Of a stretch of DNA of 64,000 nt, positions 8,253-19,100 are shown in pieces. Within the stretch, counting starts at the first letter, position 1; each line of letters starts with the position of its first letter. A model generated the notes under the pieces. The model was not told the DNA's origin. It saw only the letters and a program-made list of their open reading frames with translations, and searched no databases. The translations under genes were made by a program, and so were the position numbers. Where the stretch lies: positions 806,001 to 870,000 of the forward strand of contig JADKJP010000007.1 in assembly GCA_016720935.1 (NCBI GenBank), written 5' to 3'. The stretch comes from Bacteroidota bacterium (GTDB lineage: Bacteria; Bacteroidota; Bacteroidia; AKYH767-A; 2013-40CM-41-45).

Positions 8253-10037
8253 ATGAAAAAATTTAAACTTACAACAGGTCAACAAGTCCTGATCCTTATC
8301 ATACTTGCACTTGGATTAAACATCAACACCTTGTCTAATGAATATGCACTGGATGACGCGGTGGTATTGACAGGAAATTCATTGGTCCAAAAAGGCATCA
8401 AAGGAATTCCGGAAATCCTGAAGACTGAATTCTTTTTTGGTCTTGAAAAGAAAGATAGTGATTTATCCGGAGGGAGATACAGGCCTGTTGCTTTGGTCAT
8501 TTTTGCAATAGAATATGAATTATTCGGAGTAAATCCCCTGATGAGTCATCTGATCAATATCCTCCTGTTTGCCTTCCTGATCGCTTTCCTTTTTATATTG
8601 TTGAAAAAGCACGTATTCAAAGAGCATCATGAGTACCTCGCCTTTTTTACCTGTCTCATTTTTGTCATTCACCCCATCCATACTGAAGTTATCGCGAACG
8701 TAAAAAGCAGAGATGAACTCATCGTATCGCTTTTGCTAATTGCTTCGTCTTTTACATTTATCCGTTATCTAAAAAATAAATCAATCCCATTGCTGTTATT
8801 GGGATTCCTGTGCTTCTTTCTTGCACTATTAACGCGGGAAAGTGCTGTACCATTCATTGCCATTGTTCCTTTGACAGCCTATTTTTTCTTTGGTCAATCA
8901 GTAAAGCAATCAGCTGTCTATGCAATTCCGCTCGTATTGATTTTTATAGCCTATATGGCGCTACGGATTGCAATTGTCGGTTTTCATTATGACACAGTAA
9001 CTGACGTTCTCAACGCGCCATTTTATTATGCCACAAAAACGGAAGCATTTGCCACCAAAGTCTTTCTGCTGGTTAAGTACCTCGGCCTATTAATTTTCCC
9101 ACATCCCCTTTCCTTTGATTATGGATTCAATCAGATCCCATACCTCTCCTTAGGTTCCGTAAAATTCATTTCATCTTTCATTTTGCTTGCAGGAATGATA
9201 GTTTATGCAATTCTGACTTTCAGGAAAAAATCAATGGCTTCATTTTGTATTTTGTTTTTCTTCATTAGTATATTCCTGTTTTCGAATTTTATCATTGATA
9301 TCGGAGCACCACTTGCCGAACGTTTGTTATTCCAGCCTTCGCTTGCATTTTGCATAGCCATATCCTTGATCTATCTCAAAATATCTGAAAAAGCCGCTAT
9401 ACCGGGGACAGTGGTATTGGTAATTTTGTTGTCACTCGGGGCGATCAAAACCATTACAAGAAATGCCGACTGGAAAAATAATGACACATTGTTTCTCAAA
9501 GATGTAGAGACGGTGCCTAATAGTGTGAGAGCTAACTTGTATGCAGCTAGACAGCACATTCAGAAAGCGAAATCAGAACCTACTCAGGAAAAAAAGAATA
9601 TTCAGTTCAGGAAAGCGCTGTATTACGATGAAAGAATCCTGGAAATTTATCCCCACTATCGTTTTATCTACGATGATCTGGGAATGGCTTATTTCGGGCT
9701 TTTGGACTATTTCAAGGCAGCAGACTACTGGAAGAAAGCCCAGATTCTTGATCCGACCAATGCGACTGCACAAAAGCGAAATGCGACACTTGGCGATATC
9801 CTGTACAATGAAGGGAACAGACAATTCAGAAATGGAAATCTCGACAGCGCGATTGTTTTTTACAGGAAATCAGTGGATATAAATGATAAAAATGTGGATG
9901 CATGGTACAATCTTGGAGGTTGTTATTTCCTGAAGAATGATACGAAAAATGGCATTGAAGCCTGGCAGGAAGTCAATGCTTTGTCACCAAATCATCCACT
10001 TGACAGAGATCAATTCCAGATGCCGACGAAAAAATAA
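8253..10037 (+). CDS. TMTC-like membrane glycosyltransferase with C-terminal TPRs, copy 3
   Basis: A 594-residue third tandem paralogue. ATG 8253 is chosen over TTG 8223 because it aligns with the starts of copies 1 and 2 (MKKFKL...). Key segments are YALDDAVVL, HPIHTEVIANVKSRDEL, a hydrophobic core to about residue 400, and a strong TPR tail (GNLDSAIVFYRKSVDINDKNVDAWYNLG). It ends 19 bases before the convergent stop of a polyprenyl-phosphate-mannose-synthase-like gene. Copies 1 and 3 look closer to each other (LILALGLN.NTL.NEYALDD) than to copy 2, so the array probably arose by more than one duplication. Confidence 0.75.
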   Translation: MKKFKLTTGQQVLILIILALGLNINTLSNEYALDDAVVLTGNSLVQKGIKGIPEILKTEFFFGLEKKDSDLSGGRYRPVALVIFAIEYELFGVNPLMSHLINILLFAFLIAFLFILLKKHVFKEHHEYLAFFTCLIFVIHPIHTEVIANVKSRDELIVSLLLIASSFTFIRYLKNKSIPLLLLGFLCFFLALLTRESAVPFIAIVPLTAYFFFGQSVKQSAVYAIPLVLIFIAYMALRIAIVGFHYDTVTDVLNAPFYYATKTEAFATKVFLLVKYLGLLIFPHPLSFDYGFNQIPYLSLGSVKFISSFILLAGMIVYAILTFRKKSMASFCILFFFISIFLFSNFIIDIGAPLAERLLFQPSLAFCIAISLIYLKISEKAAIPGTVVLVILLSLGAIKTITRNADWKNNDTLFLKDVETVPNSVRANLYAARQHIQKAKSEPTQEKKNIQFRKALYYDERILEIYPHYRFIYDDLGMAYFGLLDYFKAADYWKKAQILDPTNATAQKRNATLGDILYNEGNRQFRNGNLDSAIVFYRKSVDINDKNVDAWYNLGGCYFLKNDTKNGIEAWQEVNALSPNHPLDRDQFQMPTKK

Positions 10038-10056
10038 TTTTTTGAACTGAGATAAT

Positions 10057-10797
10057 CTATTTTAAACGATCCCATTTGTACAATCCGCGGTGATGAAAAA
10101 AGTACTTGAGTGATACACTCAATACCCCCAAACCATATTTGACACTGCGCTTAAAATTGATGCTTGAAGCTTCTTTAAAATAACGTGTCGGACAGGTGAT
10201 CTCTGCGATTTCAAATCGTTTGTGAAAAATCTGAGCAAGGACTTCGTTGTCAAAAACAAAATCATCCGAGTTACCATTGTAATCAATCGCTTTCAAAACT
10301 TTACTGTGATATGCCCTGAATCCGGTATGGTATTCACTAAGTTTTTGTCCCATCAGAATATTCTGCGACAAGGTGAGTAATCGATTCGCAAAGTACTTGT
10401 ACTTCGGCATTCCTCCTTTCAATGCACCACCACCAAGGATTCTGGAACCGATTACAGCCGGATAAACACCATCCGCAATGACCGAAGCCATGGCCGTAAT
10501 AAGTTTTGGAGTGTACTGATAATCCGGATGAAGCATGATCACAATATCCGCATGCAGGCGAAGCGCGGCATTGTAACAGGATTTCTGGTTGCCTCCATAA
10601 CCCTTGTTCTTTTCATGCCTTATAACATGTTCTATACCAAGTCTTTGCGCTAATTCCGGAGTGTGATCAGAAGAATGATCATCCACTAGGATCACTTCGT
10701 CAACAATATCCCGGGGGATTTCTTTATAGGTCTGCTCCAGAGTCCTTTCTGCATTATAAGCCGGTAAGACAACAACAATTTTATGTTTGTGATACAT
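10057..10797 (-). CDS. GT2 glycosyltransferase, dolichol-phosphate-mannose-synthase-like
   Basis: A 246-residue cytoplasmic GT-A fold enzyme. The N-terminal nucleotide-sugar-binding segment is VVLPAYNAERTLEQT, followed by ILVDDHSSDHT and the acidic metal site region IVIMLHPDYQYTPK. It lacks the C-terminal membrane helices of GtrB-type enzymes, so it resembles the soluble DPM1-like form. Such enzymes load mannose or glucose onto a polyprenyl phosphate at the membrane, the donor that GT-C enzymes use outside the cell. Its position tail-to-tail with three TMTC-like genes makes it a candidate donor synthase for them. The sugar and lipid are not determined by sequence. Confidence 0.82.
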   Translation of the reverse strand: MYHKHKIVVVLPAYNAERTLEQTYKEIPRDIVDEVILVDDHSSDHTPELAQRLGIEHVIRHEKNKGYGGNQKSCYNAALRLHADIVIMLHPDYQYTPKLITAMASVIADGVYPAVIGSRILGGGALKGGMPKYKYFANRLLTLSQNILMGQKLSEYHTGFRAYHSKVLKAIDYNGNSDDFVFDNEVLAQIFHKRFEIAEITCPTRYFKEASSINFKRSVKYGLGVLSVSLKYFFHHRGLYKWDRLK

Positions 10798-10951
10798 AAA
10801 GCAACAACCTGATTATTTCAAAACGACTCCAATATACAAATTCAATTTCCCCCCTTTTATGACTTTCGTGGGATCATCCGGCAATAAATGTCATGCTTTT
10901 TTGGGGACGAGGGACAGAGGACGAGAGACGGGAATCGTGAGTCGGGATTCA

Positions 10952-11063
10952 CCACTAACCACTAAGCACTAACCACTAAGCACTAACCACTAAGCACTAA
11001 CCACTAACCACTAAGCACTAAGCACTAACCACTAAGCACTAACCACTAAACACTAACCACTAA
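10952..11063. repeat. Heptanucleotide tandem repeat, 16 units
   Basis: Sixteen back-to-back copies of [C/G/A]CACTAA, alternating mainly CCACTAA and GCACTAA, end four bases before the stop codon of the adenylate cyclase gene. On that gene's strand the array reads TTAGTGG/TTAGTGC and is the first thing transcribed after the stop. The bases before it (10903-10951) also run in blocks of about seven (GACGAGG, GACAGAG, GACGAGA, GACGGGA), so the array may extend in degraded form. There are no spacers, so it is not a CRISPR. Confidence 0.9.
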
Positions 11064-11066
11064 AAA

Positions 11067-13025
11067 CTACCCACCAATCGCGCCACTCACAAAGTACATA
11101 TCAATCTCCCCTTTGTTCTTTGCTTTCACTTTACCTCTGTGTTCGCAATGAAATTTGTCTTTGATCAGCTCATAAGTAGTACCGCTGATATTTACTTTCC
11201 CGATTTCACCTGAGGATTCCATTCGAGAGGCTGTGTTTACAGTATCTCCCCAAATATCGTATGCGAATTTTTTAATTCCGACAATACCGGCAACCACAGG
11301 TCCGGTGTGAACACCACATCTCAATTCAAAGAAAGGCTGGCCTTTGGCGATTCTCTCATTTTTATTTCGCTCTATAAATTCTACCATTTCCAGTCCGGCC
11401 TGAACAACATCTACAGGATGAGTTGAATTCGAGACGGGCAATCCTCCCGCGCACATGTAAGCATCACCGATGGTTTTAATTTTTTCAATACCATGCTTTG
11501 TAATGATCTTATCAAACTCACAGTAGCAGTGATTAATTTCTTCAACCAATTCTTCCGGTGACAATTTCTCAGAAGCCTGTGTGAAATTTTTGAAATCTGT
11601 AAAGAGCACACTTACGGAATCAAAACTTTTCGCTTTTGCAGTTCCAGTCGTTTTCAATTCTTCAGCAGTTTCTTCAGGCAAAATGTTCAACAGAAGTTCA
11701 TCACTTCTCTTTTTTTCCTTGGAGATACGGTTACGTTGCGAGAAGAATACTCCTGCAAACAATAGGACAATCGCGAATCCTCCCATGAAACTATTCCGGA
11801 CAAGTTTTTGCCGGTTAATCTCCTGCTCTTTCAGCTCCTGATCCTTGGTCAACAGTTTGATCTTGGATTCTTTCTTGTCCAGATCATAGGTAAATTGCAA
11901 GGTCCCGAGTTTTTTATCTGAGTCAATATCATACAATAAATCTTTGATACGGATCAGCATGGTCTGATACTTATATGCATTCTTATAGTCATTCAGCTCC
12001 GCATACACCGCTGAAATTCCCTCGTAAATTTCCTTCTGTTCCTTGTTCGCATCTGTTTCCGCTGCAATGGCCTCCGCTTCCTTAAACGATGAAAGAGCAA
12101 GTTGAATATCCTGCTTTTCAAAATAGGTCTGTGCCATACGCAGCAAAGAAATCATCATATCATTTTTGGCACCGAGTTCTTTGGAAATTTTATATGCTTC
12201 CTGCTGGTATTGGATAGCCTTAGAAAAATCATCTTCCGCGAGGTAGACGCGACCAATATAATTCAGAGCGTAAGGCAGATTCTCTGTTCCCTGGTACGCA
12301 ACAACGGATTTCTTGAAATAAAACAAAGCTGAATCAAGATCTCTTTGCTTATTCTCTTCATTCTTTTCTATTTCATATTTTTTATAAAAAACCTCACCAA
12401 TGTTTACAGTAGTAGTACCTACCAGATCCGTATTTTTGATCGCTTCACTCAAAGGATAGGCCCTGCGGAGGTAATCCAGTGCTTTATCATAGGTAGATTT
12501 CTTATCGGTATACACTGCTCCGATATTGATGAGCATCGTAATCACCCTGTCAGAATCACCAATTTCCTCTGCCAGCTTGAGTGATTTCAGATAAAAATCA
12601 ATGGCCTTATCCTGTACTCCCTGATTGTACCAGATATTACCAATGTTGCCAAGCATACTGGCCTTACCCTTTTTATCTCCAATCGAATCCAGCATATTCA
12701 ACGACTGCTCGTAATAAGGCATCGCATCGAGATAGGATGCCTGGATAAAATAGCCTACCCCAGTCCATTTGTAAGCATAAGCCAAACCTCTTTTGAACCC
12801 AAGCTTGGTAGCAAGTTCGATCGCTTCTTTTCCATAACGGACAGCTTCTTCCGGCTTTTCGGTACGACTGAGTCTGCTTAGTTCAATAAGAGTATTCACC
12901 TTTAATGTGTCCTCAGCGGAACCCTGCAGCACACTTTTCAGGCTGTCAATCTTTGCATCCTGGGAAAAACTTATAAAAGTTTTCAGGAACAGAATGAGAA
13001 AGACTGTACTTCTACAAAAATTCAT
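11067..13025 (-). CDS. TPR-containing membrane class III adenylate cyclase
   Basis: A 652-residue protein. It has a signal-like N-terminus (FLILFLKTFISFSQ), TPR repeats over residues about 40-380, a coiled stretch, one membrane helix near 408-427 (FMGGFAIVLLFAGVFF) and a class III cyclase domain at about 455-640. The metal Asp are in VLFTDFKNFT and TIGDAYM. The adenine-selecting Lys/Asp pair is in EKIKTIGD and YDIWGDTVN, and the transition-state Asn/Arg are in NTASRMES. All key residues are present, so an active ATP-to-cAMP enzyme is expected, with the TPR region outside the inner membrane as sensor. The substrate call follows known cyclases; the input signal is unknown. The same TPR-TM-cyclase layout is common in Bacteroidota. 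Confidence 0.9.
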   Translation of the reverse strand: MNFCRSTVFLILFLKTFISFSQDAKIDSLKSVLQGSAEDTLKVNTLIELSRLSRTEKPEEAVRYGKEAIELATKLGFKRGLAYAYKWTGVGYFIQASYLDAMPYYEQSLNMLDSIGDKKGKASMLGNIGNIWYNQGVQDKAIDFYLKSLKLAEEIGDSDRVITMLINIGAVYTDKKSTYDKALDYLRRAYPLSEAIKNTDLVGTTTVNIGEVFYKKYEIEKNEENKQRDLDSALFYFKKSVVAYQGTENLPYALNYIGRVYLAEDDFSKAIQYQQEAYKISKELGAKNDMMISLLRMAQTYFEKQDIQLALSSFKEAEAIAAETDANKEQKEIYEGISAVYAELNDYKNAYKYQTMLIRIKDLLYDIDSDKKLGTLQFTYDLDKKESKIKLLTKDQELKEQEINRQKLVRNSFMGGFAIVLLFAGVFFSQRNRISKEKKRSDELLLNILPEETAEELKTTGTAKAKSFDSVSVLFTDFKNFTQASEKLSPEELVEEINHCYCEFDKIITKHGIEKIKTIGDAYMCAGGLPVSNSTHPVDVVQAGLEMVEFIERNKNERIAKGQPFFELRCGVHTGPVVAGIVGIKKFAYDIWGDTVNTASRMESSGEIGKVNISGTTYELIKDKFHCEHRGKVKAKNKGEIDMYFVSGAIGG

Positions 13026-13130
13026 AAAGGTTGATTGAATGAATAGGTTAAAAGTACAAATATTTTAGTGTCTGAGAACTCATCCGGTATCCAATTATAC
13101 AAAAACCGGCATTTCATTAACCTCATTAAA

Positions 13131-13171
13131 AAAAAACGAGCTGTCACCGGGTTTGGCAACAGCTCGTTTTT
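13131..13171 (-). terminator. Rho-independent terminator of the giant secreted protein gene
   Basis: A perfect 13-bp inverted repeat (AAAAACGAGCTGT, 13132-13144; ACAGCTCGTTTTT, 13159-13171) with a 14-base loop lies 16 bases past the stop of the 2434-codon gene. The left arm is preceded by further A residues, which give a U tract in minus-strand RNA. Confidence 0.85.
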
Positions 13172-13186
13172 CTGAAAAATTAGTTT

Positions 13187-16100
13187 TTATTCGACAGTAA
13201 TCCGGATTGTTTTGATTTCACCGGCCTTCTCTACACTCAGGAAGTAAATTCCTTTTGAGAAGCCTGTAAGATCAAATTCTTTCAGGTTATTACCCTCAAC
13301 AACCGGACTGATTTCATTCAGCATTACATCTCCCAGAAGATTGGTGATGCGATATACATACTTGTCGGCAGCCGGTGAAGTAAATGAAAGATTCAGTTTA
13401 CCAGCTGTTGGATTTGGATATGCACTCATTTCATCAAGTGAAACTTCCTGTTCTCCTTCAAGGGTACGACAACTCAAATTCACTGAAATCACTTTTGAAG
13501 TTGTAACCGATGAACCACAAGAGTTATTTGCTTTCACAGTCAAAGTTACTGAAGTAGAAGTAGAAGACGTGAATCTCACATTTACCGATGCTCCAGTTGC
13601 AGTGCCGACAAACGTTGCGCCACCTGAAACTGTCCATGTATACGAAGTTGCTCCGGTTACAGCGGCTACAGAATACGGTACTGATGTTTGTGTCTTGCAC
13701 ACTGAAGCCGACCCGCTGATTGTTCCGGGCTGTGCTGTTCTGGCTGAAACAGCAAGAGAAGTTACAGCGCTGGATCCGCAACAGTTATTTGCTTTTACAG
13801 TAATAGTACCTGTATTGGTGAAGCTGTTTCCATAAGTAACTTTAATGGAAGTACCATAGTTATTTGTAATTGTTGCTCCGGATGGAACTGTCCATGTATA
13901 AGATGCAGCCCCGGGCACGGCAGCGATGGAATAAACCTGTCCGGATTTTTTACAAAGATTAGTGACCGGACCGGAAATTGCTCCCGGTGCATTTGGTTTG
14001 GATTGAACCGACCAGCTTGCTACAGGACTATTACCACAAGCATTCGTTGCATATACTGTGACTACACCGGAAACAAATCCGGATGGGAAAGTTATTTCCA
14101 GTTCCGGATGACCGCCTACAGGACCACAATTGTTATAGTAAGCCTGTGTTGTAGTAAGTGGGTTACCGGAATGACCGCATTCATCATTGATGATCGCGCC
14201 CGGAGGTGCTGTCCATGTGTATGAAGTTACATTGGATACCGAATCCAACTCGAAGTCGTAAGTACTTCCGCCACAAACTCCGTAAGAAGGATTGTCGCTG
14301 CCATAACCATCCCAGTCATTGAATACAGGAATAGCAGGAACAGAGCCGGAAAGTCCGACTGTTGCAATTGCGGTTCCAGTACAACCTTTTGAATCAGTAA
14401 TCACTACAGTATATGTACCTGCCGCTTTACCTGTTGCGGTTTGAGTTGTGTTTCCACCCGGAGACCACAAATATGTATAACCAGGAGTACCACCTGAAGG
14501 GCTGACAGAAACACTACCTGTTCCTACTCCACAACCTGAAGCAGTCGATGATGTTGTTCCGCTTACAGCTGATGGAACTGTAATTGTTGCAGAGGTATTA
14601 GCTGTACAATTTTTAGAATCCGTTACAGTGTAATTATAAATGCCGTCTGCAAGATTTGTGGTAGCAGAACCGGAATATGTATACCCGGCTGTTCCGCCTG
14701 TTACAGTCAGGGTAACACTACCTGTTTGTCCGAAGCAGGATGGTTGATTTGCGGTAGCAGTCAATACCAACTGATCAGGTGCAGTGTTCACAGTAGCTGA
14801 AGCAGTCGCAATGCAACCATTGTCATCCATTACAGTGTAATTATAATTACCTCCATTGAGGTTGCTTGTTGCATCACCATCAAACTGGTAAGCTCCGGTA
14901 CCACCTTCTGCATCCAAAGCTACACTTCCGGTTTCACCGAAACATGATGGTTGTGCAGGTGTCGCGGTAAGGCTCAGCAATGCAGGTTCTGTCAATGTAC
15001 CGTTTTCATATTCCAGAATATAATTCGCTTCCGGAAGAAGCTGTGCATCATGAGGAACAATCTGGTATACTCCACCTGCAGGTACTCCATTCACAACCTG
15101 ATTCAGGTTGTCAAGAATAGAATAAGAAGGATCAGATGCAAATACAGTCGATGCATCATCCTGGTAATGGTATCCTTCAATGCTTGAAGTAAATGCAGGA
15201 ATACTATTACATGCCGGATTTTGATCATCAGCAGTGATGGTAAGTGTATCCGGTAAAATGGTCAGTGTTCCCAATTCATAACTGATATCGAAGTTGTTTG
15301 ACAACAAAGCACCAGGAACAATGAACCATGATCCGACAGTTGTACCTGTTACCATGTTGATGGATTGCAAGCCACCCAGCTCATCTCCCGGAGGAGCATT
15401 CACGTCGCCTTCGTCAATAATCACAACAACATTCTGGTTGCTGGAATCAGAAGCAGAAGAACTGTTTACAATCGGAACTGAACTGGTCACTACGCGTCCG
15501 TTGACAACACCGGTTCCACTCGTTACAACACGGCCATTCAACAAGGCTCTTGAATGCAAACCTGCACCCGGACTTTGAAGTACGGCAGTTGATGAATCGT
15601 TCTGATAATCAAAAATAGATTGAGGAGCAATATCAACAATGATTGTTGTGTCGGTGACGGTAACACCACTGGTCACTACGCGTCCACTGGTAACGACGCG
15701 ACCACTGGTAACAACACGACCGCTTGCAATCATACTGAGTGTAACAAGATCGGAGCTGGTAACAACTCTTCCGCTGGTCACCACTCTGCCATCAACAAGT
15801 GCGATAGCATTTGCCATAGTTGATTCGTGTTCAGCTTCAATTGAATTCAGGAATGCAAGTTGCACACCCGGATCAATATTGGACTGATCGTAATCGTATT
15901 GGAAACCAAAGTCACCGATTTTATCTCCATAAACAAGAGTAGTATCTTTCGGAGAAATCACCAACGGAAGTTTAGTAATACTCAATTGTCCGTCAACAAA
16001 TGAATAATTGAATAATTCCTTAAAGCTGACATCAAGGGCTGCAGTATCCAAGACAGGTCGGATGAAAAACACTCCGGTGTTGCTGGAACTTGTTCCTGAA

Positions 16101-19100
16101 GATATAAATCCAAGATTGTCAAGACCAAGGTCAGAAAGCGAAAATCCTGAGCTTGCCTGATCTACCCCATCAACAGTAACTGAAGCCGTGAATGTGGGGA
16201 GGAGTTCTCCGTATTTCTTTGTTTTATTCTCAGCGGTAATTACTACATTTTTCTTTACTGGTGAGAAGAAATACAGTGCATTGGAAATACCACCATCTGT
16301 ACAAGAAGGAGTAATACAAGGTGTGAGTACCTGAATGGCAGGATTACCTGAGAAGTTTGGAACAGTTGCTAATACATGACTGCCATCAATGAAGCTGGTA
16401 GGAATTGTATCACCGCGGAAGAGCACTTTTGACTGTGTAGTAAAGAAGCTACCGTCAACAGACACAACAAACTGAACAGTACCGGGAGTAACGCCTCCGG
16501 GAACATTCAGCGCGGAAATCACTGGAGTTGGAGCGGCCATGGTCAGCATTGCCGCACCGATATCAATCAATCCTGCGCCGGATTGGTAATCAAACCCTGC
16601 CGTGCCGATATCAGAAGCTGTTCTCTGTAACAAGGCACGCACACTATCAGGAGTAATTGTAGTGTTATAGAATTTTTTCTTCGCACTCAGCAAGAGAGCT
16701 GTTCCTGCAGCGGCATGCGGAGCAGCACAGGAAGTCCCGAAGAAGTTTGGTGTATTATCTCCTTCAAGATCCAGACTATTGAAATTTACGCTGGTATTTA
16801 CTCCATCCGGAGCGGTAAAATCAGGTTTGTTACGAACTACACCGTTGATTGGTGTTCCTCCGGTTGAAGAGAACGATTCCATTTGTGCAGGTGATCCCCA
16901 GAATGCGGGAGTTCTTGTATAACGAGCGGCACCAACTGCCATTGCACCACGGGCATTTCCCTGGCCAACAATGGTAGAACTGTCTGCGCGATGTTCGTTG
17001 ATGGTGAGATTTCCACGGAATACAATGTATTTGAAATCTACATTTTGTACTCCTGATGCACGCACAACCATAAGGTTGATAGTTGTATTTGCAGTTACAT
17101 TAAATGGAAGAATTTCCAATGGATCGCCACCAATGTTATTCCGGTTAAATCCAAATAGTGTTTTACCGTTATCATAGGTGAGATAAAAGTCAAGATCATT
17201 CTGTGTTCCGGTTTGTGTCTGGAACAATGAATAAATAGAATCCTGCCATTGCAGAACCATGGTATATGTTCCGGGTACAAGAGATAAACTCTGGAAGATG
17301 TCACCGCCACCAAAATCATGAGCCATACCGGTCACATTTGAAGGAGCAGGTGCAGGATTGAATGTACTGTGATAAGAACGACTACCGAAGTTACCTGCAG
17401 CAGAGAAATAAGATACTCCCTGAGCCGCTACTTCATCCACCGCCTGGCTAACAACTCCATCCTGGAAGAAAGGTTCAGTGATAAATGTTACGTCATCGAC
17501 AATGACATCACAATTCTCCTGTTTCAACTGGCGGATACCTTGTGCCATATCTCCTGCACTGATAAATCCGGTACGGAAAGCCAAATCAGCTTTAGGAGCG
17601 ATGTCATGAACAATCTGAACCATGGCACGACCTTCATCGGAAAGTCTTGAATAAGGATAATCACGCAATACATGCACGGGGTTCGGATCATCCGGATTAC
17701 CTACTCCGGGAAGATCACCATTCACCACGTCAGTCAATGCAGGATTTCCAAGGATCGTGTTATAACTATCAGATATAATTCCAACCTTCACTCCTTCTCC
17801 CTTTACATTGAATCCATTTCTTGCAAAATCAGAGTACTGCGCGACGTCTCCACCTGTATTTGCAACACCGACATTTGAAATGGCCGGGAACAACGGACGA
17901 GCGTAATCAATGTATTGTGCAATAGGCAAACTATCCAGGCTCAACAAATGAGATACAGGGAATTTACCGGACACAATAAGAGTAGTATCACCGTTGTCAA
18001 TCAAATCAACCATCCCATAAGCAGGTGATTGAAGCATCGCAAGCAAAGTTGGATAGAAACCATCCTTTGCAATTACTTCGATATACACACTGTCCTGCTG
18101 AAGAACGAAAATGTCATTTGCAGAAGTATTGATAGAACCAAAATTGTGGTACAAGGAATTCAATTCCGCACCAATCAAATCAAATACTTTACCTCCTGGT
18201 GGTGGAGGGTAATACGGGAAGATACAAGGGATACGCGCAACCAATGCAGTATCGGTTGCGGAACAACCTGTTGAAGGATCAGTTACTGTTAAAACAAATG
18301 TTCCTTCTCCATTGATGAAAGGAGTTGAAACGTTTGACGGACCATCAAAAGTACCATCATCAAAACTGCTCCACGAATACTGTGCATTCTGAACAGATGA
18401 AGAACCATTGAGTGTCGCTACCGGGTTTTCACAAGTAAGTGAACTGTCATTGCCGGCATCAGCATCCGGAAGATTATTTACGAGGATAGTTGTCGTAACA
18501 GTGTTGCTGCATGTGTTTCCATCAGTATAGCTATACGTAATTACATGCGAACCGATACCGCTTACCGAAGGATCAAATGATCCGCCGGCAACACCGCTGC
18601 CACTGAAAGTACCACCTGCAGGCGATCCGCTCAGACTAATGATGGATGCATCGGCGCAAACAGGACCATAAGTACCCGCGTTTAGAACCGGCAGTGCGTT
18701 CACAGTAACATTAACAAGGTCATTCGATGAACAACCATTCAATGAAGTAGTCAAAGTATAAACTGTTACTCCGGCCGGTGTTAGTGAAACACTTGGGTTT
18801 GCGACAGAGGCGTCGCTCAATCCTGTTGAAGGAGTCCAGCTATATGAGTTACTTCCAACAGGTGCTGCACCCAGACCTGCACTGCCACCGGAACAAAATT
18901 CTACATCAGTACCTGCAAGTGATGCAGGAATTGGTTTTACTTCCACTACTACCTGATCTGTTTTTGTACATCCGTTTGATGGATTTGTCACCAATACTGT
19001 ATAGGTTGTAGTTCCCGGAGTTGAAGAAGTAACAGTCGGATTAGCAATTGCCGTATTACTGATTCCTGTTGAAGGAGACCAGAGATAATTCATTCCTGCA

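Noticed and set aside
10952..11063. CRISPR array
   Set aside because: The units are 7 bases, directly adjacent and without unique spacers; there are no cas genes.
15339..15887. Plus-strand ORFs inside the giant gene
   Set aside because: They mirror the repetitive minus-strand coding sequence and have no independent signal.
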